Shown here: positions 51,911-59,987 of the stretch, piece by piece
How the letters are laid out: the number at the start of each line of letters is the position of its first letter
Numbering within the stretch: position 1 is the first letter of the stretch
Source of the DNA: Clostridia bacterium
GTDB lineage: Bacteria; Bacillota; Clostridia; Oscillospirales; Acutalibacteraceae
DNA: 64,000 nucleotides
Assembly (NCBI GenBank): GCA_017415025.1
Contig: JAFQJH010000008.1
Location: forward strand, 1-64,000
Direction: 5' to 3'
Notes under the pieces: model-generated
The model's database searches: none
What the model was told of the DNA's origin: nothing
What the model saw: the letters and a program-made list of their open reading frames with translations, nothing else
Program-made: the position numbers and the translations under genes

Positions 51911-52831
51911 TTATTCGTTACCTAAAGATTGGCTTTTTAAAAAGCTTGTGAAATAGTCGGGCAAATCTGCCTCAAGCTCAATGTATCTGCCGTCACGGGG
52001 ATGGACAAATCCGATTAAGCCTGCGTGCAGGCATTGACCGCCGAGTGACGTTACTCCGTTTTTAGGTCCGTAGACGGGATCGCCCGCCACGGGATGACCG
52101 ATATGGGACATATGGACTCTTATCTGATGAGTCCTGCCCGTCTCAAGAGTAACTCTTATATACGAGAATTTCCCGTTTGAATCGAGAACCTCATAATGCG
52201 AAACCGCTGAACGCGAGTTCTTTTCGGTCACGCACATCTTTTTTCTGTCCTTCGGACTTCTGCCTATCGGGGCATTAACCGTGCCGTTAGGCTCCTTGAA
52301 GCCGCCGTGGACGACCGCCCTGTACTGCCGCTTGAAGGAATGCTCCTTAATCTGTTCGGCAAGCCTTTCGTGGGCAAAATCGTTTTTGGCAACGATTAAA
52401 AGTCCGCTGGTATCCTTGTCTATTCTATGAACAATTCCCGGTCGGATAACACCGTTGATACCCGAAAGGCTGTCACCGCAATGATAAAGAAGCGCATTGA
52501 CAAGCGTTCCGTTGTAGTTACCCGCCGCAGGATGGACGACCATTCCGCGCGGCTTGTTGACAACGAGCAGATCACTGTCCTCATAGACAACGTCAAGCGG
52601 AATATTTTCGGGCTTTGCTTCAATTTCGACAGGCTCGGGAGGAGTGAAGCGGATTTCATCCCCTGCCGCTACTTTAAGTCCCTTTGAAGCGGTCTTACCG
52701 TTCACGGTTACCTCGCCGTTTTCAAGGATACGCTGAATATGCGAACGGGTAAAATCTGTCAGCACCGAAAGAGCCTTATCTATCCTCTGACCCGAAAAAC
52801 CGTCAGACACGGTGATGATGATTTCATCCAT
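51911..52831 (-). CDS. RluD-type 23S rRNA pseudouridine synthase
   Basis: 306 residues from ATG 52831 (AGGTGAT upstream). N-terminal S4 RNA-binding domain (about 12-65, RIDKALSVLTDFTRSHIQRIL). Catalytic HRIDKDTSGLLIVAK near 132 with the Asp of motif II, and LETGRTHQIRVHMSHIGHPV. Overlaps lspA by 8 bases, as in many Firmicutes where the rluD-like gene follows lspA. Confidence 0.93.
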   Translation of the reverse strand: MDEIIITVSDGFSGQRIDKALSVLTDFTRSHIQRILENGEVTVNGKTASKGLKVAAGDEIRFTPPEPVEIEAKPENIPLDVVYEDSDLLVVNKPRGMVVHPAAGNYNGTLVNALLYHCGDSLSGINGVIRPGIVHRIDKDTSGLLIVAKNDFAHERLAEQIKEHSFKRQYRAVVHGGFKEPNGTVNAPIGRSPKDRKKMCVTEKNSRSAVSHYEVLDSNGKFSYIRVTLETGRTHQIRVHMSHIGHPVAGDPVYGPKNGVTSLGGQCLHAGLIGFVHPRDGRYIELEADLPDYFTSFLKSQSLGNE

Positions 52832-53312
52832 TCTTATCACCTGCTTTTGCCTGCTTTTTTTCGCGGAAAATGTCGTAAATCATATATCCCATCAGCATAA
52901 ACGAGCCGCAGGTCACAAGAATATCGGCAAAATTGAAAACAGCAAAATCCACGAACTGAACCTCGATGTAATCAATCACATATCCGAGCAAAACCCTGTC
53001 GATAAGGTTGCCCAGACCGCCTGCAACTATCAGCACGGCACAGACCTGACAGAACTTTGACTTTATTTTACCCATAAGCAAAACCGCGATACCCGCAACA
53101 ATTACAATGCCCGTAAAAACAGAAAGGAGCTTTGTATTGCTGCTGAACGCACCAAAAGCCGCGCCCGTGTTTCGGACATATTCCCAGCCGATGAAGCCGT
53201 CAATGAAGCTCATTTTTCCGACAGGCTGTAAGTCGCGCTCAACAAAAAACTTTATAAGCTGATCGACAGCGGTAAGAACCGCTATTGCAACCATACTGAT
53301 TATTTTAGCCAT
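52824..53312 (-). CDS. lspA: lipoprotein signal peptidase
   Basis: 162 residues; cleaves prolipoprotein signal peptides in the membrane. Four hydrophobic segments; catalytic Asp pair in GGLGNLIDRV (about 100-109) and FNFADI (about 132-137). YVRNTGAAFG near 48 is the conserved LspA motif. Shares its first base with the divIVA stop. Confidence 0.95.
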   Translation of the reverse strand: MAKIISMVAIAVLTAVDQLIKFFVERDLQPVGKMSFIDGFIGWEYVRNTGAAFGAFSSNTKLLSVFTGIVIVAGIAVLLMGKIKSKFCQVCAVLIVAGGLGNLIDRVLLGYVIDYIEVQFVDFAVFNFADILVTCGSFMLMGYMIYDIFREKKQAKAGDKNG

Positions 53313-54463
53313 TATTTTCTGAAAAAGCCCTTGAACTTTGATGCAAGACCGCCTTCGCTGTCGTCATCATCGAACTCTTCATCATCGAGCTCGTCGTCGT
53401 AATCATCGTCTTCTTCGGATTCTTCCTCATCGTAGGAAGAAATCTTATCAAGTGCAACCTTGAAGCCTTCGCCCGGCTTTCTTGTTGCGTTTGCAAAGTA
53501 GACGTCAGCCTCGGGCTTTGTCTCCTCGATATAATTCTCAACGATTTCGTCGAGCTCCTCGTCCGATTCCTCATCGATTGACGGGATTACAAAATCGCCT
53601 GTGCTTTCAACGTATTCCTCTTCATCCTCGTCGATATCCTCGATGATTTCGTCCTCTGCATCCGTATCCTCAGTTTCTTCAATCATCTGCTGAAGAGTTT
53701 CGATATCAACCTCTTCGTCCGCAGGCTCGTCAGCAATCTCGATTACTTCTTCATCTTCCTGAGCCTCTTCGATGATTTCAGCCGCAACAACAGCTTCCTC
53801 AACTGTTGCTTCCTCTGCGGGCTCCTCGGGAATTTCGACGATTTCAACCTCGATTTCCTCGTCCTCTTCTTCAGCCTCTAAAACGATTTCGGGAAGCTGC
53901 TGAATAAGACCTGCCTGCTCGGCGTACATTTCAAGAATCTGTGTCTTGAACTTTGTAACCTCTGCCTTCATCATTTCGAGGGCAGCCTCTTCCTTAATCA
54001 TTGCATCTCTTGCTGAAACAGCAGCAGCCTTTGACTCATAGGTAGCATCGTAGATAATCTTATCAGCCTGCTTCTGTGCCTCTTCAACGAGTGTTCTTGC
54101 CTGATAGGTTGCCTTTGCCATCATCTCGTTCGAAGCGGCATCAATACGTGCATTCTCTTCGTCTGCTCTTGTCTGTGCGGCTGTGAGAAGTGCCTCTGCC
54201 TTTTCTGCAGCCTCGCGCTGAATTTTCTCTGCCATACGCTGTGCCGTGAGAAGAGCGTTACGGATGTTATCCTCGTCATTTCTGTATTCTTCAAGTCTTT
54301 CTGCAAGGAGACTTATTTTCTTATACATTTCTCCGTTTTCACGGAACATCTGCTCGTAAGACTCAGCAACCTCCTCAAAGAAGCTGTCAACGCTGTCTGC
54401 CTTATAAGCGTTACGGCCGGATGCCTCAAAGTGATGATTCTTGATTTTTGCCGGTGTTAACAT
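53312..54463 (-). CDS. divIVA: DivIVA-domain cell division protein
   Basis: 383 residues. The head LTPAKIKNHHFEASGRNAYKADSVDSFFEEV (given as parts: TPAKIKNHHFE and YKADSVDSFF) is the DivIVA domain, followed by a coiled coil (about 25-190). The C-terminal half is an unusually long acidic stretch (about 195-365) rich in Glu/Asp, ending basic GLASKFKGFFRK. DivIVA marks poles and septa by binding curved membrane. Located with sepF and yggS in the usual division cluster. Confidence 0.92.
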   Translation of the reverse strand: MLTPAKIKNHHFEASGRNAYKADSVDSFFEEVAESYEQMFRENGEMYKKISLLAERLEEYRNDEDNIRNALLTAQRMAEKIQREAAEKAEALLTAAQTRADEENARIDAASNEMMAKATYQARTLVEEAQKQADKIIYDATYESKAAAVSARDAMIKEEAALEMMKAEVTKFKTQILEMYAEQAGLIQQLPEIVLEAEEEDEEIEVEIVEIPEEPAEEATVEEAVVAAEIIEEAQEDEEVIEIADEPADEEVDIETLQQMIEETEDTDAEDEIIEDIDEDEEEYVESTGDFVIPSIDEESDEELDEIVENYIEETKPEADVYFANATRKPGEGFKVALDKISSYDEEESEEDDDYDDELDDEEFDDDDSEGGLASKFKGFFRK

Positions 54464-54513
54464 AGGCTTATCCTCCTGTATTTTAAACTGCTTAATGTTT
54501 TAAATAATTTTAA

Positions 54514-54993
54514 TCAATAACCTGAATGGTCAAAGCCGTCAAGGAGCTCACCCGTGAGGGGAACGTTGTACGGTGTGATGATATATGCTCTGCCTGCAAC
54601 TCTCTTCATCTCGCCGCCGTTAGCATAAGCAACGCCGCTGAGGAAGTCGATGATTCTGACAGAAACATCGTTCGGGCAGGTTTCAAGGTTAAGGATTACT
54701 ATACGCTTCTCGTTAAGAACGTCTGCAACGTTGCCGACATCCTCGTATCTGTCAAGCTTCTTGAAAACAACGTGTGCCTTTGAAGAAGGTGTTGAAGCGG
54801 GAACCGATGAACGCATATCGACTACCTTGCCGTCGCCCGACTCATTGCGTGAACGGTTGAAGCTGAAGCCGCCGCTTCTGACATCCTTTGAAAAATCGTC
54901 ATCCGCACGCTCGCTCTCGTCGATATCCATATCGTCAAAGTATTCCTCTTCCGAGAGATTGAAAATATTCTTGAATTTATCGCCAAAACCCAT
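54514..54993 (-). CDS. sepF: cell division protein SepF
   Basis: 159 residues; anchors FtsZ to the membrane. N-terminal amphipathic helix (MGFGDKFKNIFNL), acidic linker 15-70, and SepF domain with DVLNEKRIVILNLETCP, VRIIDFLSGVAYANGG and ITPYNVPLTGE. Nineteen bases downstream of yggS, as in B. subtilis. Confidence 0.95.
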   Translation of the reverse strand: MGFGDKFKNIFNLSEEEYFDDMDIDESERADDDFSKDVRSGGFSFNRSRNESGDGKVVDMRSSVPASTPSSKAHVVFKKLDRYEDVGNVADVLNEKRIVILNLETCPNDVSVRIIDFLSGVAYANGGEMKRVAGRAYIITPYNVPLTGELLDGFDHSGY

Positions 54994-55012
54994 TGTATTA
55001 TCCTCCGTTTAT

Positions 55013-55735
55013 TTAATATACTCTTCTGCCGAAAAGTGATGAACCGACCCTGACCATTGTTGAGCCCTCAAGTACGGCACTTGCATAGTCATCGGACATA
55101 CCCATAGACAGAATATTCATACTAACATTATCTAATTTTTTCGCCTTTATGTCAAGAAACATTGTATACATATTTGCAAAAAATTTACGATTTTCGTCCT
55201 CATTTGTACAAATTGGCGGAATTGCCATCAATCCGTTGATTTTTATCCCTTCAATTTCCGATATTTCGCAGACAGTTTCGTAAAGCTGTGACGGGTCAAG
55301 ACCGAACTTGCTCTCCTCACCGCCGATGTTGACCTCAACGAGAACATCTGTTATTATTCCCTTTTTCTGCGAAACCTTTCCTATTTCCTTTGCGACCTTA
55401 ACGCTGTCAACGCCGTCAATCATATCGACCTCGCCGACAATCTGCCGCACCTTGTTGGTCTGCAGATGTCCGATAAGATGCTTTTCGACACCGTCGAGCT
55501 TCAGCTCATCGCGCTTGCCGAGAAATTCCTGCACCCTGTTTTCGCCGATAAGGTCAATGCCGAGCGACAGAGCGTGGTTGATATAAATGCTGTCCACCGT
55601 TTTCGTAACCGCCATAAAGCGGACGTCCTCGGGCTTTCTTCCGCTTTTTATTGCGGCTTCGGAAAGATTGTGCATTATCGTTTTGTAGTTTTCTTCTATA
55701 TCGTAAAAACGCTGTTTAAGCAATGCTTCGTCCAT
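55013..55735 (-). CDS. YggS-family PLP homeostasis protein
   Basis: 240 residues, alanine-racemase-like single barrel. PLP lysine Lys45 in MAVTKTVDS, IGENRVQEF near 77, HLIGHLQTNK near 99, and SMGMSDDYASAVLEGSTMVRVG near the end. It controls vitamin B6 balance and stands upstream of sepF in many Firmicutes. Confidence 0.95.
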   Translation of the reverse strand: MDEALLKQRFYDIEENYKTIMHNLSEAAIKSGRKPEDVRFMAVTKTVDSIYINHALSLGIDLIGENRVQEFLGKRDELKLDGVEKHLIGHLQTNKVRQIVGEVDMIDGVDSVKVAKEIGKVSQKKGIITDVLVEVNIGGEESKFGLDPSQLYETVCEISEIEGIKINGLMAIPPICTNEDENRKFFANMYTMFLDIKAKKLDNVSMNILSMGMSDDYASAVLEGSTMVRVGSSLFGRRVY

Positions 55736-57011
55736 TTTTCAGGTTCCTGCCTTTCACTATAACTTCGTCGTAATGTCTGATAGGTCTTATTCCCAGAGCA
55801 GACTCGGTTTCCTTGCTGACTATCGAATAGTCGCCGTCGGTGTAGATAACCTCTACCCTGCGCGCATTCATAACCGTACCTCTGATAATATAAACAACGC
55901 TGATTTTTTCCTCCTGTGCGGTGGTTGAGGTTGTTGTCTCATCACCCGTTACCGGCTCGGTTGTCTCGGGCTCGGGAATGTAGGTATGGATTGCGCTTGT
56001 CTTTACTCTGTAACCCTCATATTCCTTGATGACGAGCTTGATATCCTCAATACGCATATTTGCATAGGTTTCGTTCATAGCGTTGCAGGAAAGTGCGATT
56101 GCAATTTTCCCGTCGCGCTCGGGAGAAAGCTGTTCAACGATAACCTTAACATCCTTGTAGCCGTATTCGGGAATATTGATTTTCATTGAGTCGCCGATAT
56201 CAATTATCTTTGAATACTTGCTGTCGATATTCGCGATGATATACCATTTGTAGCTGGATACGATTTTACCGAGCTTACCCGAAACTGCAACGGGCTTGCT
56301 TTTGATTGCATTATCAACAACAGACACGGAAAGTGCCGAAATATCGTCATAGCGCAAAGTGTTCTCGTAGCCGTCAAGATTGCTGATATAATAGCCCGAA
56401 ACAGGTGCAACAACCTCCGTTGCGGAAATGTGCTTTGCTTCAAGCTCGGCAATACGCTTGTCGAGAGCATCAATTTTTTCCGAAAGGTCGATATTGCCGT
56501 CACGGAGAACCTGCTTGCTTGCAAGGCAATCCTCAAATTCCGCAATACTGTCGGCAAGATTGAGATAATCGCGCGAATTTGTGATTTCAAGAAGCTTCGT
56601 ATAGGCATTATCTATATCCTTGTTAAGCTTCTGCATATCAAGTGCCTCAAGCTCCGTCTGCTCATTAAGCTGAACGTAGCGGTCACGCATTTTTTTAGCT
56701 TCCTCGAGCTCGGCATAGTCGGCGGCGTCCTGCTCCTTTGCACAGACTCTTGCAACTGCGTCCGAGCTTGCAACACGGTCGCCGTCAGCCACGAGAGGAA
56801 CAACTGTTCCGCTTGCGTTACCGTCGAGGTACTGCTCATCCCTGACAATAAAGGCATCCAGGTCGATAAACTCCTGCACCGTTGTCAGCTCGGCAGTTTC
56901 GGTCTCGTATTTGTTGTTATTCGTTTTGAAAACATCCTGAAAAAGATAAATCATAACTGCCAGCACAAGCACCGTGCAGACGGTATTGACGACCTTTTTA
57001 TTTTTAAGCAT
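55716..57011 (-). CDS. HlyD-like membrane-fusion protein of the division cluster
   Basis: 431 residues. One membrane helix (about 8-26), then a barrel-sandwich half (FIVRDEQYLDGNASGTVVPL), a coiled coil (about 105-205) and the second half (ISATEVVAPVSGYYISNLDGY), the plan of HlyD-type adaptors. A similar protein is found beside yggS and sepF in Clostridia; no transporter partner is present here. Overlaps yggS and miaA by a few bases. Confidence 0.8.
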   Translation of the reverse strand: MLKNKKVVNTVCTVLVLAVMIYLFQDVFKTNNNKYETETAELTTVQEFIDLDAFIVRDEQYLDGNASGTVVPLVADGDRVASSDAVARVCAKEQDAADYAELEEAKKMRDRYVQLNEQTELEALDMQKLNKDIDNAYTKLLEITNSRDYLNLADSIAEFEDCLASKQVLRDGNIDLSEKIDALDKRIAELEAKHISATEVVAPVSGYYISNLDGYENTLRYDDISALSVSVVDNAIKSKPVAVSGKLGKIVSSYKWYIIANIDSKYSKIIDIGDSMKINIPEYGYKDVKVIVEQLSPERDGKIAIALSCNAMNETYANMRIEDIKLVIKEYEGYRVKTSAIHTYIPEPETTEPVTGDETTTSTTAQEEKISVVYIIRGTVMNARRVEVIYTDGDYSIVSKETESALGIRPIRHYDEVIVKGRNLKNGRSIA

Positions 57012-57954
57012 CCTGCAATCTCCTTTCCCATTCCCTGATTATATTGAAGGCTTCCTCGTACATCTCACTCTTTGATGAAAAAGTATCTATAAAAAGCCAT
57101 TTGATTTCTTTGTTACGTCTGAACCACGTCAGTTGTCTTTTGGCATATCTGCGCGTGGCCTGTTTAAGGTTTTCCGCCGCTTCGGAGAGTGTCATTTCTC
57201 CGTTAAAGTACGGCTTTAATTCCTTGCATCCGATTGCCTGCGACGAGGTGGACATATCGGGCTGTGCAAGGTAATCCCTCGCCTCTTCTTCAAGTCCGTT
57301 TGTGAGCATTATATCAACGCGCAGGTTGATGCGGTTATAAAGAAAATCTCTTTCCTTTGCATCAAGTCCGAAATAAAGCACCTCGTACGGACTTTCAGCT
57401 TTGGAATTTTCAATCTGTTCGGTCATTGTTACACCCGATGAATACCACACCTCAAGGGCGCGGACAATTCTTTTGACGTTGTTCGGGTGCATTTTTGATG
57501 CATATTCGGGATCGATTTTCTCAAGCTCCGTAAGAAGAGAGTTAATTCCCTCTTCTTCAACTCTTTTAAGGAGCTTTGCGCGCAGGGCTTCGTCAAAGGA
57601 ATCCTCTGTCAGTCTGACATTGTTAAGAAGAGTATCGATATAAAGTCCCGTACCGCCGACGACAACGGGAAGCTTGCCGCGTGAGTGAATATCCTTTATA
57701 CATTCGCCTGCCATTGCCTGATATTCGGCAACCGAGAAGGACTCTTTTGTATCAAGAAAGTCCATCATATAGTGCGGTATGCCTTTTTTCTCCTCCTCGG
57801 TCGGCTTGGCTGTAGAGATATCAAGACCCTTATAAATCTGCATCGAGTCGGCTGAAACGGCTTCGCCGTTAAAACGGCGGCAGATTTCTACCGCTAAATC
57901 CGACTTGCCCGAAGCGGTCGGACCGACAACTGCAACAACGGGTATTTTGTTCAA
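57004..57954 (-). CDS. miaA: tRNA dimethylallyltransferase
   Basis: 316 residues from TTG 57954, selected because GGAAGTG lies 6 bases upstream. Puts the dimethylallyl group on A37 of tRNAs reading UNN codons. P-loop VVGPTASGKSDLA (about 7-19), DSMQIYKGLDISTAKP, GGTGLYIDTLLN near 100 and RYAKRQLTWFRR. miaB, which completes the ms2i6A modification, lies in the same run to the right. Confidence 0.95.
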   Translation of the reverse strand: MNKIPVVAVVGPTASGKSDLAVEICRRFNGEAVSADSMQIYKGLDISTAKPTEEEKKGIPHYMMDFLDTKESFSVAEYQAMAGECIKDIHSRGKLPVVVGGTGLYIDTLLNNVRLTEDSFDEALRAKLLKRVEEEGINSLLTELEKIDPEYASKMHPNNVKRIVRALEVWYSSGVTMTEQIENSKAESPYEVLYFGLDAKERDFLYNRINLRVDIMLTNGLEEEARDYLAQPDMSTSSQAIGCKELKPYFNGEMTLSEAAENLKQATRRYAKRQLTWFRRNKEIKWLFIDTFSSKSEMYEEAFNIIREWERRLQDA

Positions 57955-57983
57955 TCCGATCACTTCCTTTTTAAAAAATAACT

Positions 57984-59972
57984 CTAGATTCTGCCGAAAT
58001 TTTTCTCGATATCGTGCTTTGTAAGCTCAATGAGAACGGGCCTGCCGTGGGGGCAGTAGCGGATATCGGGATTGTTAAGCAGCTTTTCAACAAAGATGTT
58101 GAGCTCGTAAGCAGAGGTCTTATCCCCCGCCTTAATTGCCGCTCTGCAAGCGGTTGAGTGATAAATCCAATCGAGCTTTTCGGGAATCAGCTCCCTGCGA
58201 TTATCCGCAAGATAGCCTGCAAGCTCCATTACGACGGATGAAAGGTCGCCGTCCGCAACTGCCGTCGGGCACTCGTTAAGGATAACCATACCGTTGCCGA
58301 AATCCTCAATGCCGTAGCCTGCCTTTGCGAGCAAGTCGAGATTTTCGAGAACGGCTGAATACTCCTCCTTGGAGAGCGTAACCGTAACGGGTACAAGGAG
58401 CATCTGCGTTTCGATTGAATCCTGCGCCGCGCGGAATTTTTCAAAGAGCATACGCTCGTGGGCGGCGTGCTTGTCAATGAGAAGAAGCTTCTGCCCCTGC
58501 TCGACAAGAATGTATGTTTTGAATGCCTCGCCGATAACTCTGTACGGCTCTGCTTCGGGGATTTCTTCTTTTTCTTCGGTAATTTCAAAGGTGACAACCT
58601 GACTGTCGTCTGCAACGTTCGGTTCGGGAAGTGTGATTTCAGGCTTTATTTCCTCAACCTTTACTTCAGGAACAATATTGATTATCTCTTCCCTGATTTC
58701 CACCTTAACCTCTTTCGGAGACTGTGTCGGAATAAGGTCGGGCTCATCTCTTTCAACTTTGAAAACGGATTCGTCACGGACAACTGTCTGTGTCGGAGCT
58801 TCCTTCTTCGGCGGCTGCTGACGGTATTCGTCTGCTGTCGTCTTCTGCCAAAAATCGTCCTTTGAAACCTTTTCGAGCTGTTGCTCGTAGATTTTTATCT
58901 GCTTTCCGCTGACGGGCTGCGGCATAAACTGCCGCTGAACAAACTGCTGTGCCTTCGGCTGAATGTTTGCCTGCACTCTGCTGTCTCCCTTGTCAAGTGC
59001 GGATTTTGCGCAGTAATAAACTGCGTTAAAAATAAGCTTTTCGTTGGCAAAACGCACCTCGGTTTTTGCAGGATGAACGTTGACGTCCACGCTCTGTGCG
59101 TTAGCCTCGATATTGAGCACGCAGGCGGGGAATTTGCCTGCCATAATCTGATTTTTATAAGCCTCCTCAAGCGCAACAAGACCTGTCCGAGTCTTGATAA
59201 AGCGGTTGTTGAGGAAGAAAAACTGCATTGATCTGTTGGGTCTTGCGTTAAAAGGTCTTGAGATAAAACCGCTGACCCTTATACCCTCAAGCTCATATTC
59301 GGCAGGAATAAGAGTTCTTGCAAAATCCTTGCCGAGAACGGAATGAATTGCACTTTCGAGCTTGCCGTCACCCGTCGTAAAAAGAGCATCCTTACCGTCG
59401 CGGATAAAGCGGATGCTGACCTCGGGATGTGAGAGTGCAATGCGGTCAACTACACCTGCAACGGCATTTGCCTCCGTGACGTCCTTTTTGAGGAATTTCA
59501 TTCTTGCCGGAGTGTTATAGAAAATATCCCTGACGATGAGCGTTGTGCCCTCGGGACAGCCTGCATCATCGAGCAAAAGTTCTTCTCCGCCCTCGATGAC
59601 GTAGCGCGTACCCATTTCGTCACCCGTTGCACGCGTCATCATTTCAACACGCGAAACGGCGGCAATTGAAGCGAGCGCCTCACCGCGGAAGCCGAGAGTG
59701 AGGATTGAATTAAGGTCATCCTCGGTTGCAATTTTACTTGTAGCGTGGCTGATAAAGGCTTTGCGCACATCCTCACGCGAGATACCGCAGCCGTTATCGG
59801 TGATACGGATATAGGTTATTCCGCCGCGCTGAATTTCGAGTGTGATTTTGTCAGCGCCGGCATCAATGGCGTTTTCCATTATTTCCTTTACGATTGAAGC
59901 AGGTCTTTCGACCACCTCGCCTGCCGCGATAAGCTCGGCAATATGCTTTGGTAAAACATTAATTTTCGGCAC
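57984..59972 (-). CDS. mutL: DNA mismatch repair protein MutL
   Basis: 662 residues from GTG 59972 (GAGG 8 bases upstream, giving MPKINVLPKHIAEL). GHKL ATPase: ENAIDAGAD, ITDNGCGIS, TLGFRGEALASI. C-terminal endonuclease domain present: DKHAAHERMLFE (variant of DQHAx2Ex4E with Lys for Gln) and CPHGRPVLIEL. The linker (about 355-470) is acidic and low-complexity. Directly follows mutS. Confidence 0.95.
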   Translation of the reverse strand: MPKINVLPKHIAELIAAGEVVERPASIVKEIMENAIDAGADKITLEIQRGGITYIRITDNGCGISREDVRKAFISHATSKIATEDDLNSILTLGFRGEALASIAAVSRVEMMTRATGDEMGTRYVIEGGEELLLDDAGCPEGTTLIVRDIFYNTPARMKFLKKDVTEANAVAGVVDRIALSHPEVSIRFIRDGKDALFTTGDGKLESAIHSVLGKDFARTLIPAEYELEGIRVSGFISRPFNARPNRSMQFFFLNNRFIKTRTGLVALEEAYKNQIMAGKFPACVLNIEANAQSVDVNVHPAKTEVRFANEKLIFNAVYYCAKSALDKGDSRVQANIQPKAQQFVQRQFMPQPVSGKQIKIYEQQLEKVSKDDFWQKTTADEYRQQPPKKEAPTQTVVRDESVFKVERDEPDLIPTQSPKEVKVEIREEIINIVPEVKVEEIKPEITLPEPNVADDSQVVTFEITEEKEEIPEAEPYRVIGEAFKTYILVEQGQKLLLIDKHAAHERMLFEKFRAAQDSIETQMLLVPVTVTLSKEEYSAVLENLDLLAKAGYGIEDFGNGMVILNECPTAVADGDLSSVVMELAGYLADNRRELIPEKLDWIYHSTACRAAIKAGDKTSAYELNIFVEKLLNNPDIRYCPHGRPVLIELTKHDIEKNFGRI

Positions 59973-59987
59973 TGAAATCACCTCTTT

